Source of the DNA: an uncultured Erysipelotrichaceae bacterium
GTDB lineage: Bacteria > Bacillota_I > Bacilli_A > Erysipelotrichales > Erysipelotrichaceae
DNA: 46,091 nucleotides
Direction: 5' to 3'
NCBI GenBank assembly: GCA_946537835.1
Contig: CAMNGB010000002.1
Span: 1-46,091, forward strand
Shown: positions 32,970 through 41,626 of the stretch, in pieces
Position numbering within the stretch: position 1 is the first letter of the stretch
Layout: each line of letters begins with the position of its first letter
Position numbers and translations under genes: made by a program
Notes under the pieces: generated by a model
Database searches by the model: none
What the model was told of the DNA's origin: nothing
What the model saw: only the letters and a program-made list of their open reading frames with translations

Positions 32970-33795
32970 AGATCTCCTCCGCCCGTTTTGTCAGTTCGTC
33001 GGCAGCCAGGAAATAGCCGTAGTATGAGAACACAGGCGCGCACTTTTCACATACAAAGGCATAATAGCCGCCACGGACCGTTTCCGGGTCATTGAGGAGG
33101 TCATAAGCCTGATCAAGCAGGCTGAAGATCCGCTCTTCACCGGCTTCCATGCCTTTTTCGGCCTCCACTGCATTAGCTATATTAAGGCATGTGATGGCCT
33201 GCTCCAGTACACCGTCAGGTACAGTGCTCATTTTTTCCATGGCTTTTTCATATAATTCATATGCTTCGGCATAGTTTCCCTCCGCCGCACAGCAGAGGGC
33301 CATGTTGTTGTAGAGCCCGCCGAGCAGTTCCGGTGAGGTACGGGGCGCCGCCTCATATACTTCCCGGGCCTTGCGGAACAGGCGGATGGCCTCCGCGTTT
33401 TCGCCGAAGGCATTCATGGCTGTGGCAACGTTTGTATAGGTCGTGCCGGAAGAGATGGTGCCTTCAAAGCCGAGGACTTCCAGCAGCCGGAGGGCTTCCC
33501 GTCCGTTTTCCAGAGCCTTTTCGCGGTTTCCCGTCTTGCGGTAATGGCCGGTCAGCTCGTTTCTCAGCATCAGCTGTCCGCGCAGATCATGACCGAGTCC
33601 GGCTTCTTCAAGCCAGTAGAGCAGGTGTCTTTCGGCACCGGCATAATCCTTGCGGCTCATATATTCATCCATCTTTTCAATGATTCTTTTCTGGGGAACG
33701 GGGCGGAATTCCGCCGGGCTGCCGTACGGCTGTTCGCAGAGCGGACATTCCGGCTCCAGATAGTCTTCGGGTTTCAGTGTGTTCTGATCGTTCAT
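32956..33795 (-). CDS. TPR-repeat protein coupled to the DUF4037 protein
   Basis: The 279-residue protein begins with a short Cys pair (PECPLCEQPYG) and then an array of helical repeats of TPR type, such as GREALRLLEVLGFEGT, AIRLFRKAREVYEAAP and AEAYELYEKAMEKMS. TPR arrays bind other proteins; the likely partner is the DUF4037 product encoded downstream with a 14-nt overlap. The in-frame GTG at 33804 lies on the ribosome binding site GGAGG, so ATG 33795 is the start. Two overlapping TATAAT boxes lie at 33837-33827. The gene is divergent from rpsL. Confidence 0.75.
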   Translation of the reverse strand: MNDQNTLKPEDYLEPECPLCEQPYGSPAEFRPVPQKRIIEKMDEYMSRKDYAGAERHLLYWLEEAGLGHDLRGQLMLRNELTGHYRKTGNREKALENGREALRLLEVLGFEGTISSGTTYTNVATAMNAFGENAEAIRLFRKAREVYEAAPRTSPELLGGLYNNMALCCAAEGNYAEAYELYEKAMEKMSTVPDGVLEQAITCLNIANAVEAEKGMEAGEERIFSLLDQAYDLLNDPETVRGGYYAFVCEKCAPVFSYYGYFLAADELTKRAEEIYARD

Positions 33796-33857
33796 GAAAT
33801 GCACCTCCGGATCATTTTTCTCTTACATTATATTATATAGGCACTGTTTTTCTGTTT

Positions 33858-33874
33858 CCTGTGCAGAGCACAGG
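33858..33874. repeat. Inverted repeat between the divergent TPR and rpsL genes
   Basis: CCTGTGC/GCACAGG is a perfect 7-bp inverted repeat with an AGA centre. It lies 20 nt upstream of the TPR-gene -10 boxes and has no T tract. It may be an operator or a small hairpin; no protein can be assigned. Confidence 0.45.
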
Positions 33875-33949
33875 CTGACTGAGGTATTATATGCGATGCG
33901 GCGGAAAATTCCCACTGCATTCTTTTTGAAAAAGATATGAAACTTTTTG

Positions 33950-33979
33950 TTGACAGGGAAAACAGGGGCGTTTTATTAT
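33950..33979 (+). promoter_or_regulatory. Promoter of the str operon (rpsL)
   Basis: TTGACA (33950-33955) and TATTAT (33974-33979) are 18 nt apart. The expected leader is about 98 nt. Confidence 0.8.
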
Positions 33980-33997
33980 GTATAGGCTTGGCGAAAA

Positions 33998-34058
33998 TGG
34001 CTTTGTTGTGCACAAAGCCAAAAATTAGGCTGAGAGATGACACACTTGGAAACGTGTG
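33998..34058 (+). promoter_or_regulatory. Structured leader of the rpsL operon
   Basis: A strong hairpin, TGGCTTTGT/ACAAAGCCA with loop TGTGC (33998-34020), is followed by a second, CACAC/GTGTG (34041-34058), just before the rpsL ribosome binding site. No T tract follows, so these are not terminators. They may be sites for translational feedback by S7 or S12; this is inferred from position. Confidence 0.5.
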
Positions 34059-34083
34059 CACAAAAACGAAAGGAGAAAGAACA

Positions 34084-34497
34084 ATGCCTACAATAAATCA
34101 GTTGGTACGCAAAGGCCGTACTGATAAAGTGACAAAGTCAAAGTCCCCTGCTCTGAACAGAGGCTTTAACTCACTGAGAAAACGTCCGACAAAATTAAGC
34201 AGCCCTCAGAAGAGAGGCGTATGCACCCGTGTCGGCACAATGACACCGAAGAAACCGAACTCTGCTCTTCGTAAGTATGCCCGTGTCCGTCTTTCCAACG
34301 GTATGGAAGTTACAGCTTACATCCCGGGTGTAGGACACAATCTGCAGGAACACTCTGTTGTAATGATCAGAGGCGGCCGTGTCAAGGACCTGCCTGGTGT
34401 TCGTTACCACATCATCAGAGGAACTCTGGACTGCGCCGGTGTAAACGACCGTAACCAGAGCCGTTCCCTGTACGGCACAAAGAAGCCGAAGAAATAA
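34084..34497 (+). CDS. rpsL: 30S ribosomal protein S12
   Basis: S12 shapes the decoding centre of the small subunit. The 137-residue protein has the conserved [11 protein letters not shown] start, [17 protein letters not shown] with the streptomycin-related Lys, and [16 protein letters not shown]. The frame is open upstream, but ATG 34084 follows AAAGGAGAAAG and gives the standard N-terminus. It is the first gene of rpsL-rpsG-fusA-tuf. Confidence 0.99.
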   Translation: MPTINQLVRKGRTDKVTKSKSPALNRGFNSLRKRPTKLSSPQKRGVCTRVGTMTPKKPNSALRKYARVRLSNGMEVTAYIPGVGHNLQEHSVVMIRGGRVKDLPGVRYHIIRGTLDCAGVNDRNQSRSLYGTKKPKK

Positions 34498-34500
34498 TAG

Positions 34501-34986
<486 letters not shown>

Positions 34987-35004
34987 TAAAAGGAAGGAGC
35001 GACT

Positions 35005-37077
35005 ATGCCAAGAGAGTTTCCTCTGAACAAGATCCGTAATATTGGAATCATGGCTCATATCGATGCCGGCAAGACGACAACGACAGAGCGTATCCTTTAT
35101 TACACAGGTAAGATATACAAGATCGGTGAGACTCACGACGGCGCTTCCCAGATGGACTGGATGGCTCAGGAACAGGAACGTGGTATTACGATCACTTCCG
35201 CAGCCACAACCTGCCACTGGAAAGACTGCCAGATCAATATCATCGATACACCAGGTCACGTCGACTTCACAGCTGAAGTAGAACGTTCCCTGCGTGTCCT
35301 TGACGGAGCCGTAACCGTACTTGACTCAAAGGCAGGTGTAGAGCCGCAGACAGAAACAGTCTGGAGACAGGCTACTGAGTACAAAGTTCCGCGTATCGTA
35401 TTCTCCAACAAGATGGACGCAACAGGTGCCGACTTCGACATGTCTGTTGCTTCAATCGGAAACAGACTGGGTGCCAAGGCAGCTGCCATTCAGATGCCGA
35501 TCGGTGCCGAACAGTCCTTCCGCGGTATTATTGACCTCGTCACAATGCGCCAGTTCATGTACAACAATGACCTCGGCACAGACATCATCGAGTCCGATAT
35601 CGATGCCCAGTACATCGACAAGGCGACCGAAATGCATCAGACGATGCTGGAAATGATCGCTGACTATGATGAAGATCTGATGATGAAGGTTCTGGAAGGC
35701 GAAGAGCCGACCGTTGAAGAAATCAAGAAGGCAATCAGAGCCGGTGTTCTGACTTCTGAATTCTTCCCGGTTATGTGCGGATCCGCATATAAGAATAAGG
35801 GTGTTCAGCTGATGCTGGATGCGGTTGTCGACTATCTGCCGGCACCGACAGACATCCCGTCCATCAAGGGTACCCTGGAAGACGGTACAGAGAGCGAACG
35901 TCATCCTTCCGATGATGAACCGTTCAGTGCCCTGGCCTTCAAGGTTGCGACCGACCCGTTCGTCGGAAGACTGACTTACTTCCGCGTATATTCCGGTACA
36001 GCAACAGCCGGAAGCTATGTTCTGAATGCTTCCAAGGCAAAGAGAGAAAGATTCGGCCGTCTCGTCCGCATGCATGCGAACCACCGTGCCGATATCGAAG
36101 AAGTATATGCCGGTGACATTGCCGGTGCCGTCGGTCTGAAGAACACAACGACCGGTGACACACTGTGCGATGAAAAGAGCCCGATCATCCTCGAATCCAT
36201 GGTATTCCCGGAGCCGGTTATCCAGATGTCCGTTGAGCCGAAGACAAAGGCTGACTCACAGAAGATGGACGGCGCCCTGGCCAAGCTGGCTGAGGAAGAC
36301 CCGACATTCCGTACATATACAGACGAAGAAACAGGTCAGACGATCATTGCCGGTGTCGGCGAACTGCAGCTCGACATCATCATGGACCGTATGAGAAGAG
36401 AATTCAAAGTCGAAGCTACTGCCGGTGCTCCTCAGGTTGCTTACCGTGAGACGATCCGCAGGGAAGCCGAAGTTGAAGGCCGCTTCATCCGTCAGTCCGG
36501 CGGTCACGGTCAGTACGGTGACGTCTGGATCAGATTCTCACCGAACCCGGGCAAGGGATTCGAATTCGAAGACGCTACTGTCGGCGGATCCGTTCCGAAA
36601 GAATTCATCAAGCCTACCCAGGCCGGTCTGGAAGAAGCCCTCAACAACGGACTTGTTGCAGGCTACCCGGTCGTTGATATCAAGGCCGTCCTCTTCGACG
36701 GTAGTTACCATGATGTCGACTCCAGTGAACAGGCATATAAGATTGCTGCTTCCCTGGCACTGAAAGAAGCTGCCAAGGTATGCGATCCGGCCATTCTGGA
36801 ACCGATCATGGCTGTCGATATCACCGCACCGTCTGAATACCTCGGTGCTGTCATGGGTGACGTCACAAAGAGACGCGGCACCATCCGTGAACAGGAAGAA
36901 ATGGGCAATGCCATCAAGGTAAAGGCATTCATCCCGCTGGCACAGATGTTCGGTTATGTAACAGACCTGCGTTCCTTCACACAGGGCCGCGGCAACTACA
37001 TGATGCAGATGGACCACTATGAAGAGGTTCCGAAGAACATTGCCAAGGAAATCATCGAGAAAAACAGCACGAAATAA
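35005..37077 (+). CDS. fusA: Elongation factor G
   Basis: EF-G drives ribosomal translocation using GTP. The 690-residue protein has the G1 loop [15 protein letters not shown], the G2 region [19 protein letters not shown] and NKMD, then domains II-V including [11 protein letters not shown]. Length and domain order are those of the standard house-keeping EF-G. It lies 18 nt after rpsG behind AAGGAAGGAG. Confidence 0.99.
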   Translation: MPREFPLNKIRNIGIMAHIDAGKTTTTERILYYTGKIYKIGETHDGASQMDWMAQEQERGITITSAATTCHWKDCQINIIDTPGHVDFTAEVERSLRVLDGAVTVLDSKAGVEPQTETVWRQATEYKVPRIVFSNKMDATGADFDMSVASIGNRLGAKAAAIQMPIGAEQSFRGIIDLVTMRQFMYNNDLGTDIIESDIDAQYIDKATEMHQTMLEMIADYDEDLMMKVLEGEEPTVEEIKKAIRAGVLTSEFFPVMCGSAYKNKGVQLMLDAVVDYLPAPTDIPSIKGTLEDGTESERHPSDDEPFSALAFKVATDPFVGRLTYFRVYSGTATAGSYVLNASKAKRERFGRLVRMHANHRADIEEVYAGDIAGAVGLKNTTTGDTLCDEKSPIILESMVFPEPVIQMSVEPKTKADSQKMDGALAKLAEEDPTFRTYTDEETGQTIIAGVGELQLDIIMDRMRREFKVEATAGAPQVAYRETIRREAEVEGRFIRQSGGHGQYGDVWIRFSPNPGKGFEFEDATVGGSVPKEFIKPTQAGLEEALNNGLVAGYPVVDIKAVLFDGSYHDVDSSEQAYKIAASLALKEAAKVCDPAILEPIMAVDITAPSEYLGAVMGDVTKRRGTIREQEEMGNAIKVKAFIPLAQMFGYVTDLRSFTQGRGNYMMQMDHYEEVPKNIAKEIIEKNSTK

Positions 37078-37091
37078 AACATAAGTAATTA

Positions 37092-37120
37092 TTGCAATTG
37101 GATAGTCGGTCGGCTAAAAT
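37092..37120 (+). promoter_or_regulatory. Internal promoter for tuf
   Basis: TTGCAA (37092-37097), 17 nt, TAAAAT (37115-37120) lies in the 84-nt fusA-tuf gap, so tuf can be transcribed alone as well as from the rpsL promoter. Confidence 0.7.
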
Positions 37121-37161
37121 TATAGCAGACTGAAAATAAAAATAACGGAGGAAAAAACATT

Positions 37162-38355
37162 ATGGCAAAGCAGAAATTTGACCGTAGCCTCGAGCATGTA
37201 AACATCGGAACGATCGGCCATGTCGACCACGGCAAAACAACACTGACTGCAGCGATCACCAAGTATCTTGCTGAACATCCGGAAGACGGCAAGGCTGTCT
37301 TCGAAGCTTATGACAAGATCGACGGTGCTCCTGAAGAAAAGGCTCGTGGTATCACGATCAACACTGCTCACATTGAGTATCAGACAAACACAAGACACTA
37401 TGCACACGTTGACTGCCCAGGCCACGCTGACTATGTCAAGAACATGATCACAGGTGCCGCTCAGATGGACGGTGCTATCCTGGTTGTTGCAGCAACAGAC
37501 GGACCGATGCCGCAGACACGTGAGCACATCCTGCTCTCCCGTCAGGTAGGCGTTCCGAAGATGGTAGTATTCCTGAACAAGTGCGACATGGTTGACGATG
37601 AAGAACTCATTGACCTGGTCGAAATGGAAGTTCGCGAACTGCTTTCTGAATATGGATTCGACGGCGATGAGTGCCCGATTATCCGTGGTTCCGCATACGG
37701 CGCCCTGAACGGCGATCCGAAGTGGACACCGGCTATCAAGGAACTCCTTGATGCTGTTGATTCCTATATCCCGGCTCCGATGCATGAATTCGACAAGCCG
37801 TTCCTGATGGCTGTTGAAGACGTCTTCACAATCACAGGCCGTGGTACTGTTGCTACAGGCCGTGTAGAGCGTGGTAAACTGAACCTCAACGATACTGTTG
37901 AAATCGTCGGTATCCGTGAGACAAAGAGCACAGTCGTTACCGGAATCGAAATGTTCCGTAAGACTCTCGACTTCGCTCAGGCTGGTGACAACATCGGTGC
38001 TCTGCTCCGTGGTGTCAACCGTGACCAGATTGAACGTGGACAGGTTCTCGCTAAGCCGGGAAGCGTTACTCCGCACACAAAGTTCAAGGCTCAGGTTTAC
38101 GTACTGACAAAGGAAGAAGGCGGACGTCATACACCGTTCGTTTCCAACTACCGTCCGCAGTTCTATTTCCGTACAACTGACGTTACCGGTGTTATCAACC
38201 TTCCGGAAGGCACAGAAATGTGCATGCCTGGCGATAACGTCGAAATGAACGTTGAACTGCTGAAGCCGATCGCTATCGAAGAAGGAACACGTTTCTCCAT
38301 TCGTGAAGGCGGCCGTACAGTTGGTTCCGGCAACATCATCCACATTGATGAGTAA
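37162..38355 (+). CDS. tuf: Elongation factor Tu
   Basis: EF-Tu brings aminoacyl-tRNA to the ribosome as a GTP complex. The 397-residue protein is typical: [43 protein letters not shown], and the domain 2-3 region [13 protein letters not shown]. Codon use is strongly biased toward ACA, GGT and GTT-type codons, as expected for a very highly expressed gene. GGAGG lies 9 nt before the ATG. Confidence 0.99.
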   Translation: MAKQKFDRSLEHVNIGTIGHVDHGKTTLTAAITKYLAEHPEDGKAVFEAYDKIDGAPEEKARGITINTAHIEYQTNTRHYAHVDCPGHADYVKNMITGAAQMDGAILVVAATDGPMPQTREHILLSRQVGVPKMVVFLNKCDMVDDEELIDLVEMEVRELLSEYGFDGDECPIIRGSAYGALNGDPKWTPAIKELLDAVDSYIPAPMHEFDKPFLMAVEDVFTITGRGTVATGRVERGKLNLNDTVEIVGIRETKSTVVTGIEMFRKTLDFAQAGDNIGALLRGVNRDQIERGQVLAKPGSVTPHTKFKAQVYVLTKEEGGRHTPFVSNYRPQFYFRTTDVTGVINLPEGTEMCMPGDNVEMNVELLKPIAIEEGTRFSIREGGRTVGSGNIIHIDE

Positions 38356-38380
38356 TTGCCTGCTTTAAATTAAAAAACAG

Positions 38381-38425
38381 AAACCGAAGCGCAGATGCCC
38401 ATATGCACCGCACTTCGGTTTTTTT
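38381..38425 (+). terminator. Terminator after tuf
   Basis: AAACCGAAG/CTTCGGTTT with an inner GC pairing and a run of T ends the str operon. It isolates the following toxin-type cassette from tuf transcription. Confidence 0.92.
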
Positions 38426-38440
38426 AGTTTCTCTGCATTA

Positions 38441-38449
38441 TGTTAATAT
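38441..38449 (+). promoter_or_regulatory. Extended -10 promoter of the HAD-barnase-barstar cassette, apparently leaderless
   Basis: TGT-TAATAT is an extended -10 that ends 8 nt before ATG 38458. No Shine-Dalgarno is present. No convincing -35 box was seen. Confidence 0.5.
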
Positions 38450-38457
38450 GTTGTTAT

Positions 38458-39126
38458 ATGATCAGAGGAATATTGTTTGATTATGACAGCACCCTGAGCA
38501 GCCGCTATGAATCGGCGTACCGCATGTACAGGCATCTGATGCATCAGATTCTTCCCGACATGGATACTTCATCGCTTGCGTTTGAAGCCATGATCCAGAG
38601 AATGATGTACTGGGATCAGTACGGGACTGTCGACAAATCATATGTCATTGAAAAAATACGGGACAGATATGCGCCCGGCATTGACGTCAGGAAATGGAAG
38701 GATTACTGGTATGCCCACTTCCATGAATTTCAGGTGCCGATGCCGCATGCCGAAGAAATACTGACGGAACTGCAGAAGAAATACCGTCTGGGTCTTGTGA
38801 CCAACGGTGCCGGCGTCAGTCAGCTGGCCAAAGTCCGTGCCCTGGGGTTTGAGAAGTTCTTTTCGGTAATGATCGCTTCCGGAGACTTCGGAAGTGACAA
38901 GCCGGATCCGGCCATTTTCAGAAAGGCGGCAGAAGAGCTCGGTCTTCCCTGTGAAGAGATTGCCTTTATCGGCGATACGTTTCCGACCGATATCGCCGGA
39001 GCGATAGCAGCCGGCATGAAACCTGTATGGCTGTGCTATGAAAAAAGAACCGTATCTGAATACCCGGTCACGAAAATCAGTGACTTCGAGGAAATCAGAA
39101 CCATGTTTCTGGGGGATAAGACATGA
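38458..39126 (+). CDS. HAD-superfamily hydrolase
   Basis: The 222-residue protein is a haloacid-dehalogenase-type phosphatase with a helical cap. Motif I is FDYDSTLSS (D8 nucleophile, D10 acid/base), motif II is LVTNGAG, motif III is SDKPDPAIF and motif IV is IGDTFPTD. The substrate is unknown; phosphoglycolate- or nucleotidase-like activity is possible. ATG 38458 is chosen because it gives the normal HAD start and lies directly after a promoter -10; the upstream frame has no ribosome binding site. It overlaps the barnase-type gene by ATGA, so it is the first gene of a three-gene cassette. Its link to the toxin pair is unclear. Confidence 0.88.
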   Translation: MIRGILFDYDSTLSSRYESAYRMYRHLMHQILPDMDTSSLAFEAMIQRMMYWDQYGTVDKSYVIEKIRDRYAPGIDVRKWKDYWYAHFHEFQVPMPHAEEILTELQKKYRLGLVTNGAGVSQLAKVRALGFEKFFSVMIASGDFGSDKPDPAIFRKAAEELGLPCEEIAFIGDTFPTDIAGAIAAGMKPVWLCYEKRTVSEYPVTKISDFEEIRTMFLGDKT

Positions 39127-40043
39127 AACAGTTAAAGAAACTCCTGCTGCTGATACCGCTGGTGCTGCTGGGATCATTCATCCTGCTGCGCATGGCAGCT
39201 CAGCCGCAGCCTGCTCCGCAGCCGGATCCGACGCCGGTTGCGGCTCCCGAACCGGTCACGGCTCCGGAACCTGAATCCGGCATCCGCGAGGACGGCATAT
39301 ATGATTCGAAGGATGATGTAGCGCTCTACCTGTATACCTATCATCATCTGCCGTCCAACTACATGACCAAGAAGGAAGCGCGGAAACTCGGCTGGGATGA
39401 AGGTCCGCTGAATCAGTTCGCAGAAGGGAAGTGTCTGGGCGGTGATGTATTTGCCAACCGTGAAGGCAATCTTCCGAAGATATCCGGACGCTACTATGAA
39501 TGCGAGATTGATACCCTGACCGCAGATGAGCGCGGGGAAAAGCGCATTGTATGGTCGGATGACTTTGATATCTATTACACCGACGACTACTACAAGACCT
39601 TTGTAAAGCTGTATGACAGTCCCGGCGGCACGGTTTCATCACAGACGCCGGAACCGGATCCTGTTCCGCCGGTCACTCCCGCTCCGATCTCCGAAGCCGA
39701 AGTGGCAGAGGACGGCATATATGATACTGCCGATGAAGTAGCCCTCTATCTGATTTCCTATCATCATCTTCCTTCCAACTATATGACCAAGAAGGAAGCG
39801 AGAAAACTCGGATGGAGCGGCGGCGCTCTGAACCAGGTTGCGGAAGGAAAGTGCATCGGCGGCGATGTCTACGGCAATTATGAAGGGATTCTGCCGGAAA
39901 TATCCGGAAATTACTACGAATGTGACATTGATACGATCAACAGCAAAAGACGGGGTGAAAAGCGTCTGATCTGGTCAGATGACTGGGATATTTACTATAC
40001 CGAAGACCATTATGAGACGTTTGTTCAGCTCTACGGAGACTGA
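39123..40043 (+). CDS. Exported or membrane-anchored protein with two tandem barnase ribonuclease domains
   Basis: The 306-residue protein has an N-terminal hydrophobic segment (about 7-22), a Pro-rich linker (28-52) and two barnase-like domains (57-165 and 197-305) at a 140-residue period. Both keep the barnase pattern HHLPSNYMTKKEARKLGW, GGDV and GEKR. Catalytic Glu is E126/E266 and catalytic Arg is R141/R281. The second copy has the catalytic His296 in TEDHYETF; in the first this position is Tyr156. The first copy is therefore probably inactive or weakened. Each domain has two cysteines (104/127, 244/267) absent in classical barnase, which may form a disulfide after export. The next gene encodes barstar. 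Confidence 0.88.
   Translation: MKQLKKLLLLIPLVLLGSFILLRMAAQPQPAPQPDPTPVAAPEPVTAPEPESGIREDGIYDSKDDVALYLYTYHHLPSNYMTKKEARKLGWDEGPLNQFAEGKCLGGDVFANREGNLPKISGRYYECEIDTLTADERGEKRIVWSDDFDIYYTDDYYKTFVKLYDSPGGTVSSQTPEPDPVPPVTPAPISEAEVAEDGIYDTADEVALYLISYHHLPSNYMTKKEARKLGWSGGALNQVAEGKCIGGDVYGNYEGILPEISGNYYECDIDTINSKRRGEKRLIWSDDWDIYYTEDHYETFVQLYGD
39288..40037 (+). repeat. Diverged 420-bp tandem duplication within the barnase gene
   Basis: The DNA starting GAGGACGGCATATATGAT at 39288 recurs at 39708, exactly 420 bp on, and the two copies stay aligned without gaps for about 330 bp. Many synonymous sites differ, so the duplication is not recent. Confidence 0.85.
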
Positions 40044-40044
40044 A

Positions 40045-40320
40045 ATGGCAGGAAAAGAAATCAGAATCGATGCATCACGCATCACCTCCCGCCGGGACAT
40101 GGCGGAATATATGAAGGAATTGTTTTCGTTCCCGGATACGTTCGGCGGCAACCTGGATGCCCTGCATGACAGTCTTTCGGAGGTCAGCGAAGATACGGTG
40201 CTGATCTTCGACGCCCCGACACTCAGGGATATCTGTGATGACAAATATGCATGGAAAGTGCTGCGGGTGCTGCTGGATGAGACGGATGAGAACCCCCATA
40301 TCCGGGTGAAACTTGTCTGA
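40045..40320 (+). CDS. Barstar family ribonuclease inhibitor
   Basis: The 91-residue cytoplasmic protein matches barstar: a start strand KEIRIDASRI, then FPDTFGGNLDALHDSL, in which both aspartates that contact barnase (equivalents of D35 and D39) are kept, and a final strand. The barstar residues Tyr29 and Trp38 are replaced by Thr and His. It should bind and block the ribonuclease made by the gene just upstream, protecting the producer. ATG 40045 lies one base after the barnase stop, with CGGAGA as ribosome binding site; the longer upstream frame reads through the toxin gene and is rejected. Confidence 0.9.
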   Translation: MAGKEIRIDASRITSRRDMAEYMKELFSFPDTFGGNLDALHDSLSEVSEDTVLIFDAPTLRDICDDKYAWKVLRVLLDETDENPHIRVKLV

Positions 40321-40370
40321 AAAAGCAACGCATTCGGTAAAAAAAGCGCTTACATGAGACCAAAAAAGAG

Positions 40371-40405
40371 GGTGGAAATCAGTTGTATTTCCGCCTTTTT
40401 AAATT
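40371..40405 (+). terminator. Terminator of the barnase-barstar cassette
   Basis: GGTGGAAAT/ATTTCCGCC (one G/T pair) with a 7-nt loop is followed by TTTTT and AT-rich sequence. Confidence 0.85.
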
Positions 40406-40430
40406 TGTCAAAAAAGCTTTAAAAATGTGC

Positions 40431-40459
40431 TTGCAATGGGCATTTTGGGGTGTTAATAT
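40431..40459 (+). promoter_or_regulatory. Promoter of the S10 ribosomal protein operon
   Basis: TTGCAA (40431-40436), 17 nt, TAATAT (40454-40459), with TGT before the -10. Transcription should begin near 40466. Confidence 0.75.
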
Positions 40460-40465
40460 ATTGAA

Positions 40466-40575
40466 GCACTCGCGTGGACGTGGGAGGTTGCCGGCACGCC
40501 GAAATGCGTTGTCACGGTAAGCGTGATAACCGGGGAATTTCCACTGAGCGATCCCGAAGAGGGAGTGAATATAAG
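40466..40575 (+). promoter_or_regulatory. Structured leader of the S10 operon
   Basis: The ~120-nt GC-rich leader contains GTTGTCACG/CGTGATAAC with a 5-nt loop (40508-40530) and, further on, CACT/AGTG enclosing TCCC/GGGA (40542-40568). A 5' part with CGTGGACGTGGGAGG can pair in several ways. No T tract follows. It probably serves feedback control by a ribosomal protein such as L4, as in other S10 operons; the partner is inferred. Confidence 0.55.
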
Positions 40576-40587
40576 GAGGAAAAATTC

Positions 40588-40899
40588 ATGGCAAAGAACT
40601 CTGTAAGAATTCGTCTGAAGGCTTACGAGAACAGAAGTTTGGATGCAGCCAGCGAGAAGATCGTCTCCACTGCTACAAACCACGGCGCAAAGAAGATCGT
40701 CGGACCTGTTCCGCTGCCGACAGAGCGCGAAGTCATTACTGTGCTTCGTGCGGTACACAAGTACAAGGACTCTCGTGAGCAGTTTGAGATCCGTACACAC
40801 AAGAGACTGATCGAAATCATCGGTCCGAGTGCCGAAACGATCGATGCACTGAGCAGACTGGATCTGCCGTCCGGCGTCGATATCGAAATCAAACTTTAA
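40588..40899 (+). CDS. rpsJ: 30S ribosomal protein S10
   Basis: S10 is a 30S head protein and, as NusE, part of antitermination complexes. The 103-residue protein has the standard [13 protein letters not shown] start and [12 protein letters not shown] near the C-terminus. ATG 40588 follows AAGGAGG; the longer upstream reading lies in the structured leader. It is the first gene of the operon. Confidence 0.99.
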   Translation: MAKNSVRIRLKAYENRSLDAASEKIVSTATNHGAKKIVGPVPLPTEREVITVLRAVHKYKDSREQFEIRTHKRLIEIIGPSAETIDALSRLDLPSGVDIEIKL

Positions 40900-40920
40900 G
40901 GAAAGGACCGGTGAATACAG

Positions 40921-41613
40921 ATGAAGGGTATTTTAGGACGTAAGCTCGGTATGACACAGGTCTTTACAACTGACGGCGAACTGATTCCGGTTACTGTCGT
41001 TGAAGTAAAACCGAACGTTGTACTGCAGAAGAAAACAAATGAGACAGATGGCTACGAAGCAATTCAGCTCGGCTACGAGGATGTCAAGGAACATCGCTCC
41101 AACAAGCCGGCCATCGGTCACGCAAAGAAAGCCAACACAGCTCCGAAGCATTACATCAGAGAAATCAAGGCTGATGAAATGATGGATCTGGAGGTCGGCG
41201 CAGAAGTCAAGGCTGACCTGTTCAAGGCCGGCGACCTGGTAGATGTCCAGGGCGTCAGCAAGGGACATGGCTACACCGGAACGATTGCGCGCTACAATGC
41301 GCACCGCGGACCGGAATCCCACGGTGGTTCCAAGAACACAAGACACATCGGTTCGCTGGCCACTACCGGACGTAACAACGGCCGTATCGAAAAGAACACA
41401 CCGATGCCGGGCCACGACGGTGTCTATACGACAACCAACCAGAACCTGACAGTTGTCAAGGTTGACACGGAAGACGGATACATCCTGATCAAGGGCAACG
41501 TTCCGGGTCCGAAGAAAGGTCTGGTCATGATCAAGACAACCGTCAAGCCGGTGAAAGAAACAAAGGCTCCGGAGCTGATCAGTTACGCAGCTTCCGAAGA
41601 AGAAGGAAAGTAA
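40921..41613 (+). CDS. rplC: 50S ribosomal protein L3
   Basis: L3 is an early-assembly large-subunit protein reaching to the peptidyl-transferase centre. The 230-residue protein opens [13 protein letters not shown] and contains the extended loop [14 protein letters not shown]. Its acidic end (AASEEEGK) is slightly longer than in Bacillus. It follows rpsJ by 21 nt, with AAGGAAAGGA as ribosome binding site. Confidence 0.99.
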   Translation: MKGILGRKLGMTQVFTTDGELIPVTVVEVKPNVVLQKKTNETDGYEAIQLGYEDVKEHRSNKPAIGHAKKANTAPKHYIREIKADEMMDLEVGAEVKADLFKAGDLVDVQGVSKGHGYTGTIARYNAHRGPESHGGSKNTRHIGSLATTGRNNGRIEKNTPMPGHDGVYTTTNQNLTVVKVDTEDGYILIKGNVPGPKKGLVMIKTTVKPVKETKAPELISYAASEEEGK

Positions 41614-41626
41614 GAGGAGGTAAACG

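Noticed and set aside
34028-34042. GGCTGAGAGATGACAC in the rpsL leader looks like the first conserved box of a TPP riboswitch.
   Set aside because: The other conserved TPP elements (GGGGTGC, and the CTGATCTGGATAATGCCAGCGTAGGGA region) are absent, and the gene downstream is rpsL.
40321-40587. A small ORF or tRNA in the gap before rpsJ.
   Set aside because: No start with a ribosome binding site, no tRNA-like cloverleaf with CCA end or T-loop; the sequence is a terminator, a promoter and a structured leader.
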